64,000 bases of DNA from Streptomyces thermolilacinus SPC6 (lineage in GTDB: Bacteria > Actinomycetota > Actinomycetes > Streptomycetales > Streptomycetaceae), in the NCBI RefSeq assembly GCF_000478605.2, contig NZ_ASHX02000001.1, forward strand, positions 248,001 through 312,000. The letters run 5' to 3'. The notes beneath the pieces were generated by a model, which was not told where the DNA came from, did not search any database, and saw nothing but the letters and a program-made list of their open reading frames with translations. Positions within the stretch are counted from its first letter, which is position 1; every line of letters begins with the position of its first letter. Positions 1 through 9,584 of this stretch are shown here, piece after piece. The position numbers and the translations under genes are program-made.

Positions 1-111
1 CGCGCCGCCAGTGGCGAGCCGCGCCCGAGCCGACATTACTCTCCATTGACCCGGCTTTTAATTCGCCTTGGTGAAGTCGGGCTCCGCGGCGTGGGGAGGG
101 AGGGACGACAC

Positions 112-543
112 ATGCGGTCATACGCGCTGGTCAGGACGGCTTCCCTCGCCGTCCTGCCCCCCCTTGTCCTGCCCTTGGCAGTACTCGCCGTCGTCTTCGC
201 GCAGTTGCTGGTCATCGGCGCCCCCGCGCAGAGCCTCGCCCCGGCCCCGTACGCGGGTGCCGGGGCGTCCGGCGTCCATGTCACGGCATCCACCCCGCAG
301 GAGGCGGGCACGGAGAGGCGGGAGTGCGAGCACCCCGACGCCGTCCTCCGCGACGCCCCGCGCGGCCGCGACCGGTACCGCCCGGGCGCCCAGACGCCGC
401 TGCTCCCTCCGGCCACCCGCACGGCCTGCGCATCACAGGCCACGGATGACCGCTTCCGGGCCGGCGCGAGCCCCCTGCCCCGCAGGGAGAGACCCCGCAA
501 CACCACCCGCGCACTGGCCCACCTCCAGGTGTTCCGCTGCTGA
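112..543 (+). CDS. small membrane-anchored or secreted protein, unknown function
   Basis: Predicted product of 143 residues. The N-terminus (residues about 1-38) is a short basic start followed by a long hydrophobic stretch rich in Leu, Val, Ala and Pro, consistent with a signal peptide or one membrane anchor; the rest is Arg/Pro-rich with a few cysteines and no motif I recognise. The start at ATG 112 follows a purine-rich GGGAGGGAGGGA and is preferred over in-frame upstream codons. It lies 71 bp upstream of the carbonic anhydrase gene on the same strand and may be cotranscribed. It could be poorly conserved; confidence that it is a real gene is moderate. Confidence 0.5.
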   Translation: MRSYALVRTASLAVLPPLVLPLAVLAVVFAQLLVIGAPAQSLAPAPYAGAGASGVHVTASTPQEAGTERRECEHPDAVLRDAPRGRDRYRPGAQTPLLPPATRTACASQATDDRFRAGASPLPRRERPRNTTRALAHLQVFRC

Positions 544-614
544 CCGGCGCCGTCGCACTCGGCCCCGTCTCATCGGCCCGACGCGCCGTCACGGCGCGCC
601 AGGAGGAAACACCT

Positions 615-1196
615 ATGCAGCCCCTCATCGACAACGCCCGCACGTTCGGACAGCGCCCTGAGGAGTTCGCCAAGCTGGCGGAAGGCCAGTCGCCCGAGGT
701 CCTCTTCATCACCTGCTCCGACTCGCGGGTCGTCCCCGCCCTGATCACGGGCGCCCGCCCCGGCCAGCTGTTCGAGCTGCGCACGGCGGGCAACATCGTC
801 CCCCCGTACACCACGGGCCGCCCCACCGGCGAGGCCGCCACCATCGAGTACGCCGTCGAGGTCCTCGGCGTGCGCGATGTGGTGGTGTGCGGCCACTCCC
901 ACTGCGGCGCCGTCGGAGCCCTGGTGCGCGGCGACGACCTCAGCGCCGTACCGGCCGTCCGCGAATGGCTGGCCCACGCCGCGCCCGAACCGGCGCCCGG
1001 ACGGCCCGACGACCCGACCGTCGCGGAGGCCGTCCAGCACCATGTGCTCGCCCAGCTGCTGCGGCTGCGCTCGTACCCGTGCGTCGAACAGCGCCTGCGG
1101 GACGGCCGGCTCACGCTGCGCGGCTGGTACTACGAAGTCCACACCGGGTCCGTACGGGAACACCGCGCGGACACCGACGCGTTCGAGTCCCTGTGA
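615..1196 (+). CDS. beta-class carbonic anhydrase
   Basis: Cytoplasmic zinc enzyme interconverting CO2 and bicarbonate. The 193-residue product has the beta-class signature: CSDSR at residues 34-38 (zinc Cys34, Asp36/Arg38 dyad) and CGHSHCG at 92-98 (zinc His94 and Cys97). Length fits a short beta-class enzyme. A strong ribosome site (AGGAGG) sits nine bases before ATG 615. The SulP transporter gene begins 14 bp after its stop, so the two are almost certainly cotranscribed, suggesting that the transported anion is bicarbonate or that the enzyme balances pH during anion uptake. The metal site looks complete. Confidence 0.93.
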   Translation: MQPLIDNARTFGQRPEEFAKLAEGQSPEVLFITCSDSRVVPALITGARPGQLFELRTAGNIVPPYTTGRPTGEAATIEYAVEVLGVRDVVVCGHSHCGAVGALVRGDDLSAVPAVREWLAHAAPEPAPGRPDDPTVAEAVQHHVLAQLLRLRSYPCVEQRLRDGRLTLRGWYYEVHTGSVREHRADTDAFESL

Positions 1197-1210
1197 GGCG
1201 GGCGAACACC

Positions 1211-2680
1211 ATGCCGTCCCGATTCCCCCACCTGCGGCAGGACTTCGCCGCGTCGCTCGTCGTGTTCCTCGTCGCCCTCCCGCTGTGCCTGGGCGTCGCC
1301 GTCGCCTCCGGTGTCCCGGCCGAACTGGGTCTGGTCACCGGCATCGTCGGCGGCGTCGTCACCGGGATGATGCGCGGCAGCAGCCTCCAGGTGTCCGGTC
1401 CCGCGGCGGGCATGACCGTGCTCGTCTTCGAGGCCGTCCGCACGTTCGGCCTGCCCGCTCTCGGTGTGATCGTGCTGCTCGCGGGGCTCCTCCAGATCGC
1501 CGTGGGCGCGCTGCGCTGGGGCCGCTGGTTCCGGGCGATCTCCGTGTCCGTCGTGGAGGGCATGCTCGCCGGGATCGGCCTCGTCATCATCGCCGGCCAG
1601 GTGTACGCGGCGGCCGGGATCGAGGCCCCCGCCTCCGGCCTGGCCAAGATCGCGGGCCTGCCCGGCGCGGTCGTGGAGGTCGCCGGCAGCCGCACCGCGC
1701 TCCTCTCGCTCGCGGTCGGCGCGGGCACCATCGGCGTGGTCGTGCTGTGGCAGCGCCTGCCCCAGCGGGTCCGTACGGTGCCGGGCGCGCTCGCCGCGGT
1801 CGTCCTGGCCACGGCGGCCACGCAGTTGTTCGCCCTGCCCGTGGCGACCGTGGAGGTCGACGGGCTGCTGGACGCGATCCAGCCGCCCGGCGCCGACGCC
1901 TTCGGGATGCTGGGCGATGTCGCCCTGCTGGGCACCGTCCTCGCGTTCGCGCTGATCGCGTCGGCGGAGTCGCTGTTCAGCGCGGCGGCCGTGGACCGGC
2001 TGCACGACGGTCCGCGCACCCGCTACAACCAGGAGCTGATCGCCCAGGGCGCGGGCAACACGGTCTGCGGGATGCTCGGCGCGCTGCCGATGACCGCGGT
2101 GATCGTCCGCAGCTCCGCCAATGTGCGGGCGGGCGCCCGGACGAAGGCGTCGCGGGTGCTGCACGGCGTGTGGCTGCTGCTGTTCGCGACGCTGCTGCCG
2201 GCCACGCTGGGGCTGATCCCGCTGGCCGCGCTGGCGGGCATCCTCGTCCACGCGGGCTGGAAGCTCATCCCGTTCCGGGCGGTCGCCGCCCTGTGGCGGA
2301 CGCACCGGGGTGAGGCGCTGATCCTGGTGGTGACGGCGGTGGCGATTGTCGCGGTGAACATGTTCGAGGGCGTGCTGATCGGGCTCGCCCTGTCGGTGGC
2401 GAAGGCCGCGTGGGACACGTCGCAGATCCGGCTGACGGTCGTCGACAAGGGCGTCGGCCCCGTCCAGGCCCGGCTGACGGGCAACGCGACGTTCCTGCGG
2501 CTGCCGAAGATCCTCGACACCCTGGAGGCCCTCCCCCACGACCGCCCGGTGGAGCTGGACCTGTCGGGTCTCCACCACCTCGACCACGCCTGCCGTACGG
2601 CACTGGAGAACTGGTCGGAACGCCACCGCAGCACCCTCGCGGCCGCCGCCGCCAAACCCCCGGAGCCGTCCCCCCTGTGA
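1211..2680 (+). CDS. SulP-family inorganic anion transporter
   Basis: Predicted integral membrane protein of 489 residues with roughly ten or more hydrophobic segments, beginning with FAASLVVFLVALPLCLGVA, typical of the SulP N-terminus, and the conserved VSGPAAGMTVLVF region near residue 60. The C-terminal 70 residues (about 415-480) look like a short STAS domain (VELDLSGLHHLD). The family moves sulfate, bicarbonate or related anions. ATG 1211 is chosen because the SulP homology begins there; the open frame extends upstream through the carbonic anhydrase gene only as an overlapping shadow. Pairing with the carbonic anhydrase favours bicarbonate, but substrate cannot be decided from sequence. 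Confidence 0.9.
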   Translation: MPSRFPHLRQDFAASLVVFLVALPLCLGVAVASGVPAELGLVTGIVGGVVTGMMRGSSLQVSGPAAGMTVLVFEAVRTFGLPALGVIVLLAGLLQIAVGALRWGRWFRAISVSVVEGMLAGIGLVIIAGQVYAAAGIEAPASGLAKIAGLPGAVVEVAGSRTALLSLAVGAGTIGVVVLWQRLPQRVRTVPGALAAVVLATAATQLFALPVATVEVDGLLDAIQPPGADAFGMLGDVALLGTVLAFALIASAESLFSAAAVDRLHDGPRTRYNQELIAQGAGNTVCGMLGALPMTAVIVRSSANVRAGARTKASRVLHGVWLLLFATLLPATLGLIPLAALAGILVHAGWKLIPFRAVAALWRTHRGEALILVVTAVAIVAVNMFEGVLIGLALSVAKAAWDTSQIRLTVVDKGVGPVQARLTGNATFLRLPKILDTLEALPHDRPVELDLSGLHHLDHACRTALENWSERHRSTLAAAAAKPPEPSPL

Positions 2681-2832
2681 CGCCCCGGTGACCCCGAGCC
2701 GTCCGCCTTCCGACGCCCGGTGACCCCGGACCCCTTCCACATGACCCCCGGACCGCGTGGGGCCCCACACCCCCGGGCCCCCGCCCGTACGCCCACGCCT
2801 CGGCCGCCGTCACCCCACCGCGGCCGGGGCGT

Positions 2833-3714
2833 TCAGCCGATGGGCCGCCTCACCTCGGCGCGCACCTCCAGGACCTTCCTCGCGGTGGCGTCGAGGTCCA
2901 CGGATGCCGGGTCCTGGGCGGCGTCGGCGGGGGTGAGGAAGGCGACATAGGCGACGGTGTTGGCGTCACCCCACGCGCAGACGGGGACCGTGGAGGTACC
3001 CGACGCGTCATGCGACCGCAGCACCGTGCACTCCAGTTCCGCATCGGAGCCGGTGGGCCTGATCGTCCTGGACGGGTTCGGCTCGCTCATGCCGTCGGCC
3101 TCGCGCATGCCCTTCAGCAGGCTGTCGCGCTGGCGCTCCGGGGACGTGAACTGGCCGGACATCCCGACGAGTACGAGCCCGCGGTTCCCGTCGGTGGCGG
3201 TGCCGTTGTACGAGCCGGTGACGGTCGACGAGGTGCGCCAGGTGGGTCCGCTGTAGTCGCTTCCCTTCCGCGCCTCCGCGTCCACCTCCTTCGAACTGTC
3301 CTTGATCAGGCGGTAGTCGTCCCCGAGGAGGGTCCTGGGCACGGTGAGCCGGTACTCGGCGGCGGGGAACGCTCTCGCGGTGCCGCCGCCGCTGATGACC
3401 TGCTTGCCCAGGTACGCGAGCCCGGCCAGGACGGCGAGGGACACGGCGACGATGCCGACGACGAGCCATGCCCGCCCCTTGCGGTGCGGCGGTGGCGCCA
3501 CGGGCGGCGGCGCGCCCCAGGCTCCGGGCGCCGGATACGGAGGCTGCGCATGGCCCTGCGGCGGGTGCGGCTGAGGGTACGCCCCGTAGAATCCTGGCTG
3601 CTGCGGCGGCTGCGGCTGGCCGTACGGCCCCGGCTGTGGCCGGCGCCCCTGCCCGTACTGTCCCGGCTGCCCGTAGGGTCCGGGCTGTGACGGCGGGGGT
3701 ATGGGCTGATTCAT
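2833..3714 (-). CDS. Pro/Gly/Tyr-rich single-pass membrane protein, unknown function
   Basis: Product of about 293 residues from ATG 3714. The first 85 residues are low-complexity, rich in Pro, Gln, Gly and Tyr (PYGQPGQYGQG-like). One transmembrane segment follows (WLVVGIVAVSLAVLAGLAYLG), and then a probably extracytoplasmic domain of about 190 residues (starting ARAFPAAEYRLTVPRTLLGDDY, two cysteines). This architecture is common in actinobacterial envelope proteins of unknown role. A GTG two codons upstream is possible, but ATG fits the conserved start MNQP. Convergent with the SulP gene; about 150 bp between them holds no gene. Confidence 0.8.
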   Translation of the reverse strand: MNQPIPPPSQPGPYGQPGQYGQGRRPQPGPYGQPQPPQQPGFYGAYPQPHPPQGHAQPPYPAPGAWGAPPPVAPPPHRKGRAWLVVGIVAVSLAVLAGLAYLGKQVISGGGTARAFPAAEYRLTVPRTLLGDDYRLIKDSSKEVDAEARKGSDYSGPTWRTSSTVTGSYNGTATDGNRGLVLVGMSGQFTSPERQRDSLLKGMREADGMSEPNPSRTIRPTGSDAELECTVLRSHDASGTSTVPVCAWGDANTVAYVAFLTPADAAQDPASVDLDATARKVLEVRAEVRRPIG

Positions 3715-3754
3715 GATCACAGGCTAGGTGATGCCCGCGTACGTCCGCCGGGCT

Positions 3755-4270
3755 TTACGGCCTGGGGTGAAAGCCCCACGACGACGGCCACCACCGGCGA
3801 CGGCGGCGCGGCGGGGCGGCCGACACGGCAGCGGATATCCCCGGCTCGTCCAGCCGGGCCAGCAGTCGGCCGTGCTGTTCCTCCGTGAGGGCGAACCACA
3901 GGGACGTCCCTGTGTCGGCGGCGCTGAAGACCTGCCGGTCCCCGCGGTAGCCCTCCGCGCCGATCGTGTGGGGAGCCAGCTCCAGCAGGACGCCGAACTG
4001 GATGTCGTCCCGCACGTCGATCTGGATGCCCATGCGGTGGTCGCCGCGGAAACCGTCCGGAGCGGTCGCCTCCCCGAGGGCGACGGCCAGGTCGTAGGCA
4101 CCGGCCACCTCCGGTGGCCAGGGCTCGTCGCTGTAGGCGTCGAGGTACACGGTGTGGAGGGCGGGCCGCAGCACCCACAGGGCCTCCCGGCACACCTGCG
4201 CGGCGTCCTCGGGGCGCGTACCGTCCGCGATGACGAACTCGCGGAGCACTTCTTCGGTCTGTCCGGGCAT
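3755..4270 (-). CDS. conserved hypothetical protein
   Basis: Product of 171 residues starting MPGQTEEVLREF; the longer open frame upstream is Pro/Arg-rich and looks like a shadow. The body is soluble and alpha/beta-like, with motifs AAQVCREALWVLRPAL and GDHRMGIQIDVRDDIQFG. The last 35 residues turn into a very basic tail (PPRRRRRWWPSSW). I recognise no family. Upstream DNA (about 4300-4425) contains loosely repeated GTGAAGGGCGGGG units. The gene lies in line with the membrane-protein gene downstream, 40 bp apart, and could share its transcript. Confidence 0.65.
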   Translation of the reverse strand: MPGQTEEVLREFVIADGTRPEDAAQVCREALWVLRPALHTVYLDAYSDEPWPPEVAGAYDLAVALGEATAPDGFRGDHRMGIQIDVRDDIQFGVLLELAPHTIGAEGYRGDRQVFSAADTGTSLWFALTEEQHGRLLARLDEPGISAAVSAAPPRRRRRWWPSSWGFHPRP

Positions 4271-4426
4271 CAGGCGATGCTCCCACGTCGCTGCGGACGT
4301 CCCGGCAGGGGGCCGGGACATGAAGGCCGGGGCACGGTACGCGAAGGGGCCGGACGTGAAGGGCGGGGCCGGTACCGGAAGGACAGGGCCGGGGCGTGAA
4401 GAGCGGGGGGCAGGGTCGTGAAGGGC

Positions 4427-4458
4427 GGGGCGCCCGCGTCCCGTAGGCCGGGCGCCCC
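4427..4458 (-). terminator. GC-rich hairpin after the TPR gene
   Basis: Perfect 9-bp arms GGGGCGCCC (4427-4435) and GGGCGCCCC (4450-4458) with a 14-base loop, starting 7 bp beyond the stop of the TPR gene. It has no T-run, as is usual for hairpin terminators in high-GC actinobacteria. Confidence 0.5.
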
Positions 4459-4464
4459 CTCCGC

Positions 4465-7443
4465 TCAGCTCTCCTGCGCCCACTCCTCCAGCCTGCCGCG
4501 CACCTGCGTCAGCATGCCGCGTGCCTCCTCGGTGCCGATCTCCTCCAGATCCGCCGCGAGGGCGCGCAGGCGGGCCTCCGCCTCCTCAGCGCGGCCCAGT
4601 TGCCTTTCCAGCCAGGCGGCGTAGAAGGCGGCGCGGACGCGGTCGCCCAGCATGTCCGGGCCGAGTGCCGCGAAGGTCCGCTGAGCCTGGTGAAGCAGGT
4701 CCAGCGCTTCGCCGCGCACCGCCGCGGCGGACTGCCGGACGTCCTCGACGGACTCGGAGGGCTCGGCGCCCCCGGCACGCTCATCGGCATCGGCGGACTC
4801 GGATTCGAGGCCGTCCACCAGCAGTTCGGCCATCTGCGCCCACGTGTGGGCGCGTTCCTCGAGCAGCGCCGGGTCGTCGCCCTCCAGAGCCGTGAGCGCG
4901 CGGTCCATCACCTCACGGGCCGCCGTCCGGTCGCCCCGGCCCGCTCGCAGCCAGGCGAGGGAGCGCAGCGCGCGGGCCTGCGCCCGCGGTTCGCCCACCT
5001 GCTCCCACAGCGCGATGGCGCGCTGGTAGGCGGCGGCCGCCTCGTCGGCGAGGTCGCCCAGCCGGGCCAGGCTCTCGGCGGCGAGGGTCGCCAGCTGCGC
5101 GTGCGGCCCCTGGTGCTCCCACTCGGCGGCGGTCTCGGCGGCGCGCAGGTACTGCTCCGCGGCGCCCCGGTGGTCGCCCAGCGTCCGCAGGTTCCGCGCC
5201 AGGGCGTCACGGGCCTGTACGGCCTGGTCGTCGCCGTGCTCCAGCAGGTCGGGCAGGGCCGACTCCAGTACCTCGGCGGCCTCTGCGGCCCGCCCGGCCT
5301 CGCCGAGGCACCGGCCGAGGACCAGCCGCGCGTACGCCCCGCCCCCGGCGGTGTCGCCCGCCGCGTCGTACCAGTGCGCCGCCTCCAGGGCGTATTCGGC
5401 GGCCTCGCTCTCCTTGCCGTCCTGCGCGTACAGCGCCTCGGCCAGCGTGAGGCCTATCCCCGCCAGGTCGAACGGGGCGGTCAGTTCGGCACCGTGCCCG
5501 TACGCCTCGCGCGCCGACTCCTCCGCCTCCCCGGCGCGGCCGAGGCGCAGCAGGAGCCGGGCCCGGGTGGCGAGCGGGGCGGCCGCGTCCCAGGGGCGCC
5601 CGGCGGTGAGGGAGCGCTGGGCGGCCCTCGTCAGCAGGGCGTGGGCGGTCTCCGGGTCGCCCGCCTGCCACGCCAGGTCGGCGCGGGTCTCGTCGGCCTC
5701 GGCGAGCAGGTCGTCCACGCCTCCGCCCGTCGCGTCGGCGTCGAGGTACGGCGCGAACCGCTCCTCGAACGCGGCGAGTTCGGCGTCGAGGCGGCCGGCG
5801 CCGTGGTCGTCCGTATCGTGGTCCAGCATCGCCTCGGCCTTGGCGCGCATGAGGGCGACGGCGGCGATGCGGCGGACGCGGGTCGGTTCGTCCTGGTCGA
5901 GCGCGTCGGCGGAGGCGTCGGCCCGTGCGAAGAGGGCGCGGACCTCGTCGGGTCCGGCGCCGGTCCGCATCGCGGCGACGGCCACGCGGAGTTCGGCGAG
6001 CACGGCCCGGCTGGGCTCGCCCGCGGCCCGGTAGGCGTCGACGACCCGCTCGAACCATTCGCGGGCGGTGGCGTCGTCGGCGCGGCCCGCGGCGAGGGCC
6101 CGGTGGTCGAGGAGGTCCGCGGCGAGCAGCGGGTCGCCGGCCGTGTCCGTCTCCGTGGCGCGGGCGGCCACCCGCTCCCACGCGGCGTCGGCGCGGGGGT
6201 GTCCGTCGGCGCGCAGCCGCCGCGCCTCGGCGACGAGTTCGGGCAGCGTGGCCGTGTCGTCCCGTACGGGCTCGGGGGCCGCCGCGACGGGTGCGGCGAC
6301 GGCGGACGCGGCGGGCCCGGAGGTCGCCGGGCGCAGACCGAGGGGCAGGGCGGCCAGCAGCGGCTCCTGCTCCAGCCGGTCCTTGAGGCGGCCGGAGACG
6401 ACGGTGCTGCCGTTGCGCGCGTCGAACCGGGCGGCGATGGCGGTGGCGTCCGCGTCGAGCAGGTCGTGCAGGTCGCGTACGGTGCGCTGCTCGCCCGCGT
6501 AGGGCACGGCCGGCTGGTCGCCCGCGCCGAGGGCCAGCAGTCGGCGCAGCAGCACGAGGGTGCCGGTCAGCAGCTGCAGCCGCGCCCAGGGGTTGCCGTC
6601 GGAGCCGAGGTGCGACGCGTGCTCGGCGAGGATCTCCAGGCCGCGGGCCGCGTTGCCGGTGAGGGCACAGAACTCGATGTGCAGGCCGATGGACGGCAGG
6701 AGGCTTTCGTTGCCGCGGGCCATGCGGTAGCCGCGCAGGTGGTTGGCGCGGGCCTGGTCGGGGCGGCCGGTGCGGACCAGCGGCAGCAGGGACTTGGCGA
6801 GGACGCGGTGCGGCTCCTCCATGCAGGTGCTCGTGCCGTCGAGGACGGGTGCCCAGGTGCGCAGGGCCTTGCCGTCGTCGCCGCGGCCGCTCCAGTGGCT
6901 GCCCTGGTCGTTGATCTCGCAGGCGTGGCAGTTGGCCATCGCGTCGCGGTCGGCCGCCGTCCACGCGGCGAACGCGCGCGTGGCGCGCTCGGTGTCGCCC
7001 GTGTCGACGGCGAGTTCGTACTCGGCCTGGCGGACGGCCCGTTCGGTGTATCCGGCGGTGCGGTAGCGGCGCTCCATCTCGGCGAGCCACTGCTCCATGG
7101 TGGCGAGCGGTATCTCCGGGAGCGTGAGCATGCCGGAGCTGACCCACTTGAACACCCAGTGGAAGGTGTGTGTGTCGCTGCTGCAGAAGGCCGAGGGGTC
7201 GCGGTCCCACTCCTGGAGGAGGCGGGCGAACGGGACGAGCATCTTGCCGCGCTCGGTGCTGTACTCGTACGCGCGGATGACGCCGAACAGGGCCTGGCGG
7301 ATCAGGGCGCGGTCGCCGGTCGCCTCGGCGGCGGCGACGAGTTCCTCGGCGCGGGCGTTGCGGAGGAGGCCGTTGGGTGCGCGGTCGTTCTCCCACAGGG
7401 CGCGGCGGATGGCCTCGGGCGACTGTTCCGGGGTGGTGGTCAC
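4465..7443 (-). CDS. large tetratricopeptide-repeat protein coupled to HSP90-like gene
   Basis: Product of 992 residues from GTG 7443. The N-terminal 420 residues form an alpha-helical domain with several Cys/His pairs (for example AFCSSDTHTFHW and CHACEINDQGSHW), and the C-terminal 550 residues are a run of helix-turn-helix TPR-like units (patterns such as [20 protein letters not shown] and AERLARLGD) ending in a Glu-rich helix. Its GTG start overlaps the TGA of the HSP90-like gene by 4 bp (GTGA), so translation is coupled. The open frame continues far upstream antisense to nothing real; that extension is the out-of-frame shadow of the HSP90 gene. TPR domains commonly bind HSP90 or hold client proteins, so a co-chaperone or effector role is inferred. 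Confidence 0.85.
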   Translation of the reverse strand: MTTTPEQSPEAIRRALWENDRAPNGLLRNARAEELVAAAEATGDRALIRQALFGVIRAYEYSTERGKMLVPFARLLQEWDRDPSAFCSSDTHTFHWVFKWVSSGMLTLPEIPLATMEQWLAEMERRYRTAGYTERAVRQAEYELAVDTGDTERATRAFAAWTAADRDAMANCHACEINDQGSHWSGRGDDGKALRTWAPVLDGTSTCMEEPHRVLAKSLLPLVRTGRPDQARANHLRGYRMARGNESLLPSIGLHIEFCALTGNAARGLEILAEHASHLGSDGNPWARLQLLTGTLVLLRRLLALGAGDQPAVPYAGEQRTVRDLHDLLDADATAIAARFDARNGSTVVSGRLKDRLEQEPLLAALPLGLRPATSGPAASAVAAPVAAAPEPVRDDTATLPELVAEARRLRADGHPRADAAWERVAARATETDTAGDPLLAADLLDHRALAAGRADDATAREWFERVVDAYRAAGEPSRAVLAELRVAVAAMRTGAGPDEVRALFARADASADALDQDEPTRVRRIAAVALMRAKAEAMLDHDTDDHGAGRLDAELAAFEERFAPYLDADATGGGVDDLLAEADETRADLAWQAGDPETAHALLTRAAQRSLTAGRPWDAAAPLATRARLLLRLGRAGEAEESAREAYGHGAELTAPFDLAGIGLTLAEALYAQDGKESEAAEYALEAAHWYDAAGDTAGGGAYARLVLGRCLGEAGRAAEAAEVLESALPDLLEHGDDQAVQARDALARNLRTLGDHRGAAEQYLRAAETAAEWEHQGPHAQLATLAAESLARLGDLADEAAAAYQRAIALWEQVGEPRAQARALRSLAWLRAGRGDRTAAREVMDRALTALEGDDPALLEERAHTWAQMAELLVDGLESESADADERAGGAEPSESVEDVRQSAAAVRGEALDLLHQAQRTFAALGPDMLGDRVRAAFYAAWLERQLGRAEEAEARLRALAADLEEIGTEEARGMLTQVRGRLEEWAQES

Positions 7444-9359
7444 TGGTCGTTCTCCTGGGGGTCGCGGGCGGTGGTGGTGGGGTGGGTCGCCCATTCCAGG
7501 AGCCCGAGGAAGGCCCGGTTGAGCAGTGAGGTGTCGGCGGGGCGCAGGGGGCGCTGCGCCATCAGCAGCGCCTGCCCGTACAGGGACTCGACGGCGGTGC
7601 CGGTGAGGTCGGCGTCGGTGATGGCGGCGATGCGGCGGACCAGGGGGTTGTTGTGGTTGAGGACGAGGCGGGCGCGGGGGGCCGCGCCGCGCAGGGCGCC
7701 GAGGATGTCGCTCCACAGCGGGTCGGCGCCTTCCTCGGCGGCGGCGCGGTCCCGTTCGTGCCGGGCCTCGCGGTCGTCGAGGTAGAGCGCGGGGACGGTG
7801 ACCGGCTGGTAGGCGCGCAGGGCGACGTCGCAGCCGAGCGGGTCGAGGCGGGCGCGGGCGGTGGCGAGGAACCCGGAGAGGGCCAGCTCCTGCCGGGGGT
7901 CCACGGGGTCGAGGTGGGCGGTGACGGCGCCCGCGTCGAGCTCGCTGACGGTGACGCCTTCGCGGACCTGCGGGAGCAGGGCGATGAGGTCGGTGTCGTA
8001 GGTGTAGCCGCCGTTGACGATGCCGAGGCCGTGCGCGGCGGCGATGGGCGAGACCTGGCGGAACTCCTCCACGGTGCGGGTGAAGTGCACCTGCGGGTGG
8101 CTGCGGACGAACTCGTCGAGGGTGACCTGCCCGTCGCTGGTCTCGAACGGCAGCCACGGCAGCATCAGCCGGAACAGCTCCGCGTCGTGCCGCGCCATCG
8201 ACTTGACGCCGAGGTGGTGGACGGAGAGGAAGGCGGCGAGCCGGTCGGGGTCGCCCGCCGCGAGTTCGGTGAGCCACTGGCGGACGCGGCCGCCCAGCGC
8301 GTCGCGCACGGCGGCGAGGGTCTCGTCGTCGTACAGGTTCTCGCGGGAGGCGGTGGGGCGCAGCGTGTCGGTGTCGAGGACGACGCGGACGAAGAACGCC
8401 CAGTCGGGCAGCAGGTTGTCCGCGCGGTCGGTGAGCAGCATGCCCTTGAGGTAGACCCGGTGGGCGGCGCGCCCGGCGGGGCTGGTGGCGGAGGGCAGGA
8501 CGTAGGCGACGCCCCGGACGCCGGCGACGGGCAGGTCCAGGTCGATGGAGTCGAGCGGGGTGAACCCGAAGACGCGCGCGCAGTGCGCCGCGAGGGCGAC
8601 GCGGCGGGCGGTGGGCGTCGGGTGGGGCCGGTCCCATACGGCGGGCCGCTCGGTGAGCGGGCGGTCGGTCGTGTCGGGGCCGGTGAAGGTCACCTCGTAC
8701 GGCAGCAGGGACCCGAAGTCGCGGGCGAGTTCGGCGACGCGCTGCGGGTCGGTCCACTCCTCGGCGCCGGGGCGGGGCTCCAGGCGGACGGTGGTGCCGG
8801 GCTCGGGGCGCGCCTCGTCGGGGAGGGTCCGTACGGTGTACGAGCCGTCGTCGGCGGCCAGCCATTCGACGGGCGGCTCGCCGGGCTTGCGTGCGGACCG
8901 GGAGACGACGCGGATCTGGCGGGCGACGACGAAGCAGGCGAGCAGGCCGATGCCGAACTGGCCGAGGAACTCCTGCCGGGCGCTGTCGAGGGCGTCGCGT
9001 TTGGAGCTGCGGCCGATGGTGGCGAGGAGGGTGTGCACCTCTTCGGCGGTGAGCCCGATGCCGGAGTCCTCCATGACGACGGCGTCGCCGGTGGCCGTGA
9101 GCCGGATGCCCGCGGGTGCCGACGGGTCGTGGGCGAGGCGCGCGGTGACGGCGTCCACGGCGTTCTGCAGCAGCTCGCGGACGTAGACGCGGGGGCTGGA
9201 GTACAGGTGGTGCGACAGCAGGTCCACGAGGCCGCGCAGGTCCACCTGGAAGGTGTTGACGGACGGCTCGGCGGGCGCGGTCCGCACGGGCGCGCCGGAG
9301 GGCTCGGGGCCGACGGCGGGCTGGGGGTCGTCGGGCGTTTCGGGTGCGGTGAGGTTCAT
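7440..9359 (-). CDS. HSP90/HtpG-family ATPase
   Basis: Product of 639 residues, close to HtpG length. The GHKL ATP-binding fold is complete: E62-x3-N66-A-x-D69 (ELLQNAVD), DSGIG at 98-102 and GQFGIG at 133-138, followed by a middle domain and a shortened C-terminus ending ARDPQENDQ. The middle region contains YLKGMLLTDRADNLLPDWAFFVRVVLDT, as in HSP90 proteins. The start ATG 9359 is followed by a 30-residue Pro-rich leader before the conserved fold. It is the first gene of a two-gene operon with the TPR protein. Bacterial HSP90 family; whether it is a general chaperone or a specialised member tied to the TPR partner is inferred from context only. Confidence 0.9.
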   Translation of the reverse strand: MNLTAPETPDDPQPAVGPEPSGAPVRTAPAEPSVNTFQVDLRGLVDLLSHHLYSSPRVYVRELLQNAVDAVTARLAHDPSAPAGIRLTATGDAVVMEDSGIGLTAEEVHTLLATIGRSSKRDALDSARQEFLGQFGIGLLACFVVARQIRVVSRSARKPGEPPVEWLAADDGSYTVRTLPDEARPEPGTTVRLEPRPGAEEWTDPQRVAELARDFGSLLPYEVTFTGPDTTDRPLTERPAVWDRPHPTPTARRVALAAHCARVFGFTPLDSIDLDLPVAGVRGVAYVLPSATSPAGRAAHRVYLKGMLLTDRADNLLPDWAFFVRVVLDTDTLRPTASRENLYDDETLAAVRDALGGRVRQWLTELAAGDPDRLAAFLSVHHLGVKSMARHDAELFRLMLPWLPFETSDGQVTLDEFVRSHPQVHFTRTVEEFRQVSPIAAAHGLGIVNGGYTYDTDLIALLPQVREGVTVSELDAGAVTAHLDPVDPRQELALSGFLATARARLDPLGCDVALRAYQPVTVPALYLDDREARHERDRAAAEEGADPLWSDILGALRGAAPRARLVLNHNNPLVRRIAAITDADLTGTAVESLYGQALLMAQRPLRPADTSLLNRAFLGLLEWATHPTTTARDPQENDQ

Positions 9360-9584
9360 GGGCAGCTCGGAGCAGCCGCGCGGCGCCGGACGGCTGCCGC
9401 GGGTGCGGGTCGGGCGATCGCGGGGTCCCCCCCTCACGATGCGCAATGGGCCCGGCCCGGCCCCGGTCAGCGCGCGCGACGGGGCACGGCACCGGGGAGG
9501 ACTCGGAATTGACGACCATCGTAGGGACCGCCACTGACAATGCCCAGGCGGTATTCGCTCCGCCTGTGGAGAACCCCACAACCT

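Noticed and set aside
7653..9512. 619-residue plus-strand open frame
   Set aside because: Shadow opposite the HSP90-like gene; Gly/Val/Glu-rich composition without motifs.
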